DNA from: an uncultured Acidobacteriaceae bacterium
Lineage (GTDB): Bacteria; Acidobacteriota; Terriglobia; Terriglobales; Acidobacteriaceae
DNA: 64,000 nucleotides
Direction of reading: 5' to 3'
Assembly (NCBI GenBank): GCA_903849645.1
Contig: CAINJJ010000003.1
Coordinates: 62,001 to 126,000, forward strand
The translations under genes were made by a program, and so were the position numbers. Within the stretch, counting starts at the first letter, position 1. Each line of letters starts with the position of its first letter. Under the pieces are notes generated by a model that had not been told where the DNA came from, searched no databases, and saw only the letters and a program-made list of their open reading frames with translations. Positions 62,506 through 64,000 of this stretch are shown here, in pieces.

Positions 62506-64000
62506 ATGAAGAACAGGATTTTGCGCAGTTTGGTTTGGATGGCTCTGGCTTTGGCGGCGGTTGCGCCCCTGGCCTGGGCGCAGGGGCAGGTTGCGGGAGA
62601 CTGGCAGGGAAACCTGGTGACAGGGACCACGACGCTGCGGCTGGTGGTGCACATCACCGCCTCCCCGGAGGGTGTTCTCTCGGCCACCATCGACAGCATC
62701 GATCAGCACTCGATGGGCATTCCGATCTCGACGATTGGCTTCCAGGACGGCAAGCTGAGCCTGAAGCTGGATAAGCCGGAGGCATCGTATGAGGGCGTCC
62801 TCAACCCGCAGGCGACCGTGATCACCGGCACGTGGACGCAGGGCAGCCCGCTGGCCCTGGACTTCAAGCGCGTGGTCCGGCAGGACGCGGCGGTTCCAGT
62901 GGGATCTTCGGACATCGACGGCAAGTGGGCGGGCCCGCTGAATCTGGGCGCGGCGCAACTGCACCTGACCATCCGCATCGTGAATACTCAGGATGGGCTG
63001 AAGGTGTCGCTGGAGAGCTCTGACCAGAATGCGGCGGTGATTCCGGCGACGCGGGTGATCCGCAACGGCAAGCAGCTGGCGCTGGAGTTCAAGTCCATCG
63101 GCGCGACGTTCCTGGGCGATATCGCCGCGGATCTGCTGTCGATCGAGGGCATTTTCAAGCAGGGGCAGGACCCCGAGCACCTGGTTTTGAAAAGGGTGAC
63201 GGACTCCGCGCAACTGGAGCGGCACAGGCCGCAAAACCCGGTGAAGCCTTATCCCTACAAGGAAGAGGAAGTGACCTTTACCAACACGGCGGCAGGGGCG
63301 ACGCTGGCCGGGACGCTGACAATCCCCGCGGGCAAGGGGCCGTTTCCGGCGGTGCTGCTGATTGCCGGTTCGGGTCCGCGCGACCGCGACGAGACGCTGC
63401 TGGGACACAAGCCGTTCCTGGTTCTCTCCGACTACCTGACGCGCAAGGGCATTGTGGTGCTGCGGGCCGACAAGCGGGGCATCGGCAAATCGACGGGCGA
63501 ATATGCCACGGCGACGACGGCGGACTTTGCCGCGGATGCGGCGGTTGGGGTGGAGTTTCTGAAGGGCCGGCCGGAGGTGGACGGCAAGCTGATCGGTCTG
63601 GTGGGGCACAGCGAGGGCGGCCTGGTGGCGCCGCTGGTGGCCTCGACCAGCAAGGATGTGGCCTACATTGTGCTGCTGGCCGCCAACGGCCTGCCCGGCG
63701 ACCAGGTGGTGATCGAGCAGACCCGGCTGGCCGCTGAAGCCAACGGGATGGACGCCGAAGAGGTGGCCAAGAGCACCGAGCGGGAGAAGAAGCTGCTGGC
63801 GATTGTGGCCAAGGACACAGACAACGAGCAACTGGAGAAGGACCTGCGCGACGAACTGGCGGGCAATGTGCCGATTGCACAGATCAACCCGCAGATCCGG
63901 GCGCTGACCTCGCCCTGGTTTCGCTACTTCATGAACTATGACCCGGCCGTGACGCTGCGCAAGGTCTCCTGCCCGGTGCTGGCCCTGAACGGAGAGAAGG
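62506..64000 (+). CDS. Secreted alpha/beta hydrolase (runs off right edge)
   Basis: About 498 codons are visible. A signal peptide (ends LAWAQG) is followed by an N-terminal beta-rich region of two similar halves (DWQGNLVTGTTTLRLVVHI and KWAGPLNLGAAQLHLTIRI), and then an alpha/beta hydrolase domain: LLIAGSGPRDRDE, KRGIGKSTGEY, and the nucleophile elbow GLVGHSEGGLVAP (Ser). The fragment ends before the catalytic His would appear. The ATG at 62506 follows GAGGAG. The substrate is unknown (esterase or peptidase-like). Confidence 0.88.
   Translation, partial: MKNRILRSLVWMALALAAVAPLAWAQGQVAGDWQGNLVTGTTTLRLVVHITASPEGVLSATIDSIDQHSMGIPISTIGFQDGKLSLKLDKPEASYEGVLNPQATVITGTWTQGSPLALDFKRVVRQDAAVPVGSSDIDGKWAGPLNLGAAQLHLTIRIVNTQDGLKVSLESSDQNAAVIPATRVIRNGKQLALEFKSIGATFLGDIAADLLSIEGIFKQGQDPEHLVLKRVTDSAQLERHRPQNPVKPYPYKEEEVTFTNTAAGATLAGTLTIPAGKGPFPAVLLIAGSGPRDRDETLLGHKPFLVLSDYLTRKGIVVLRADKRGIGKSTGEYATATTADFAADAAVGVEFLKGRPEVDGKLIGLVGHSEGGLVAPLVASTSKDVAYIVLLAANGLPGDQVVIEQTRLAAEANGMDAEEVAKSTEREKKLLAIVAKDTDNEQLEKDLRDELAGNVPIAQINPQIRALTSPWFRYFMNYDPAVTLRKVSCPVLALNGEK

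Overview
The window looks like chromosomal DNA from a high-GC Acidobacteriota bacterium, most likely class Terriglobia (Acidobacteriaceae-like). This rests on the VWFA-related domain architecture typical of the phylum, a PadR regulator paired with a short membrane-anchored partner, an M13 peptidase, the C-terminal remnant of an acidobacterial-type TonB receptor, and palindromic repeats built on a CTGAAG core. Coding density is high on both strands. I see no integrated phage, insertion sequence, CRISPR array or tRNA gene.

Layout. 1-3.9 kb: tandem secreted lactonase-like propellers and an M13 metallopeptidase (minus strand). 4.2-8.9 kb: a secreted amidohydrolase, a citramalate/isopropylmalate-type synthase and GMP synthase. 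8.9-9.6 kb: an AbrB/VapC toxin-antitoxin pair. 9.6-11.4 kb: a PadR regulator with its membrane partner, and a DUF421 protein. 11.5-17.2 kb: three tandem paralogous secreted proteins of unknown function, the last fused to a VWFA-related domain. 17.5-23.9 kb: nucleotide-sugar and polysaccharide genes (UDP-glucose dehydrogenase, UDP-xylose synthase-like decarboxylase, GDP-mannose epimerase-like enzyme, WecG/TagA-type glycosyltransferase). 24.1-32.9 kb: glucose-6-phosphate isomerase, a BON/glycine-zipper protein, a PpiD/SurA-type foldase, 4-alpha-glucanotransferase and glutamine synthetase. 33-41.6 kb: a minus-strand housekeeping block (gpsA-plsY-cNMP protein; rimO, GNAT, yacG, pgpA, propeller, cinA). 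41.65 kb: the small SRP RNA, then fabH. 42.9-43.2 kb: a repeat array. 43.3-46.6 kb: a TolB-like propeller, a TonB-receptor remnant, a GH172/DUF2961 protein and a small RHH-like regulator. 46.8-53.5 kb: an Nramp-related transporter, mtgA, a NUDIX hydrolase, a HAD phosphatase, a rhodanese-TlpA couplet and an overlapping xerD-xerC pair. 53.7-60.8 kb: a CPBP protease, a penicillin acylase-like Ntn hydrolase, a large membrane protein, a polyprenyl synthase and a MIP18/SufT-like protein. 60.8-64 kb: two small proteins, a Phd/VapC pair and a truncated alpha/beta hydrolase.

The most unusual observations are these. (i) A MITE-like palindromic element with 14-bp terminal inverted repeats lies at 42.9 kb. 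A relative of it has entered the penicillin acylase gene in frame, just before the autocatalytic serine, next to a 27-bp coding minisatellite. (ii) Heptanucleotide tandem repeats occur at two loci, one of them translated at the N-terminus of a membrane protein. (iii) The three-gene paralogue array ends in a VWFA fusion. (iv) A series of genes has a -10-like hexamer only 5-8 nt before the start codon. This suggests leaderless mRNAs, several of them with operator-like repeats sitting in the promoter. No wholly new defence or biosynthetic system can be claimed from sequence alone.
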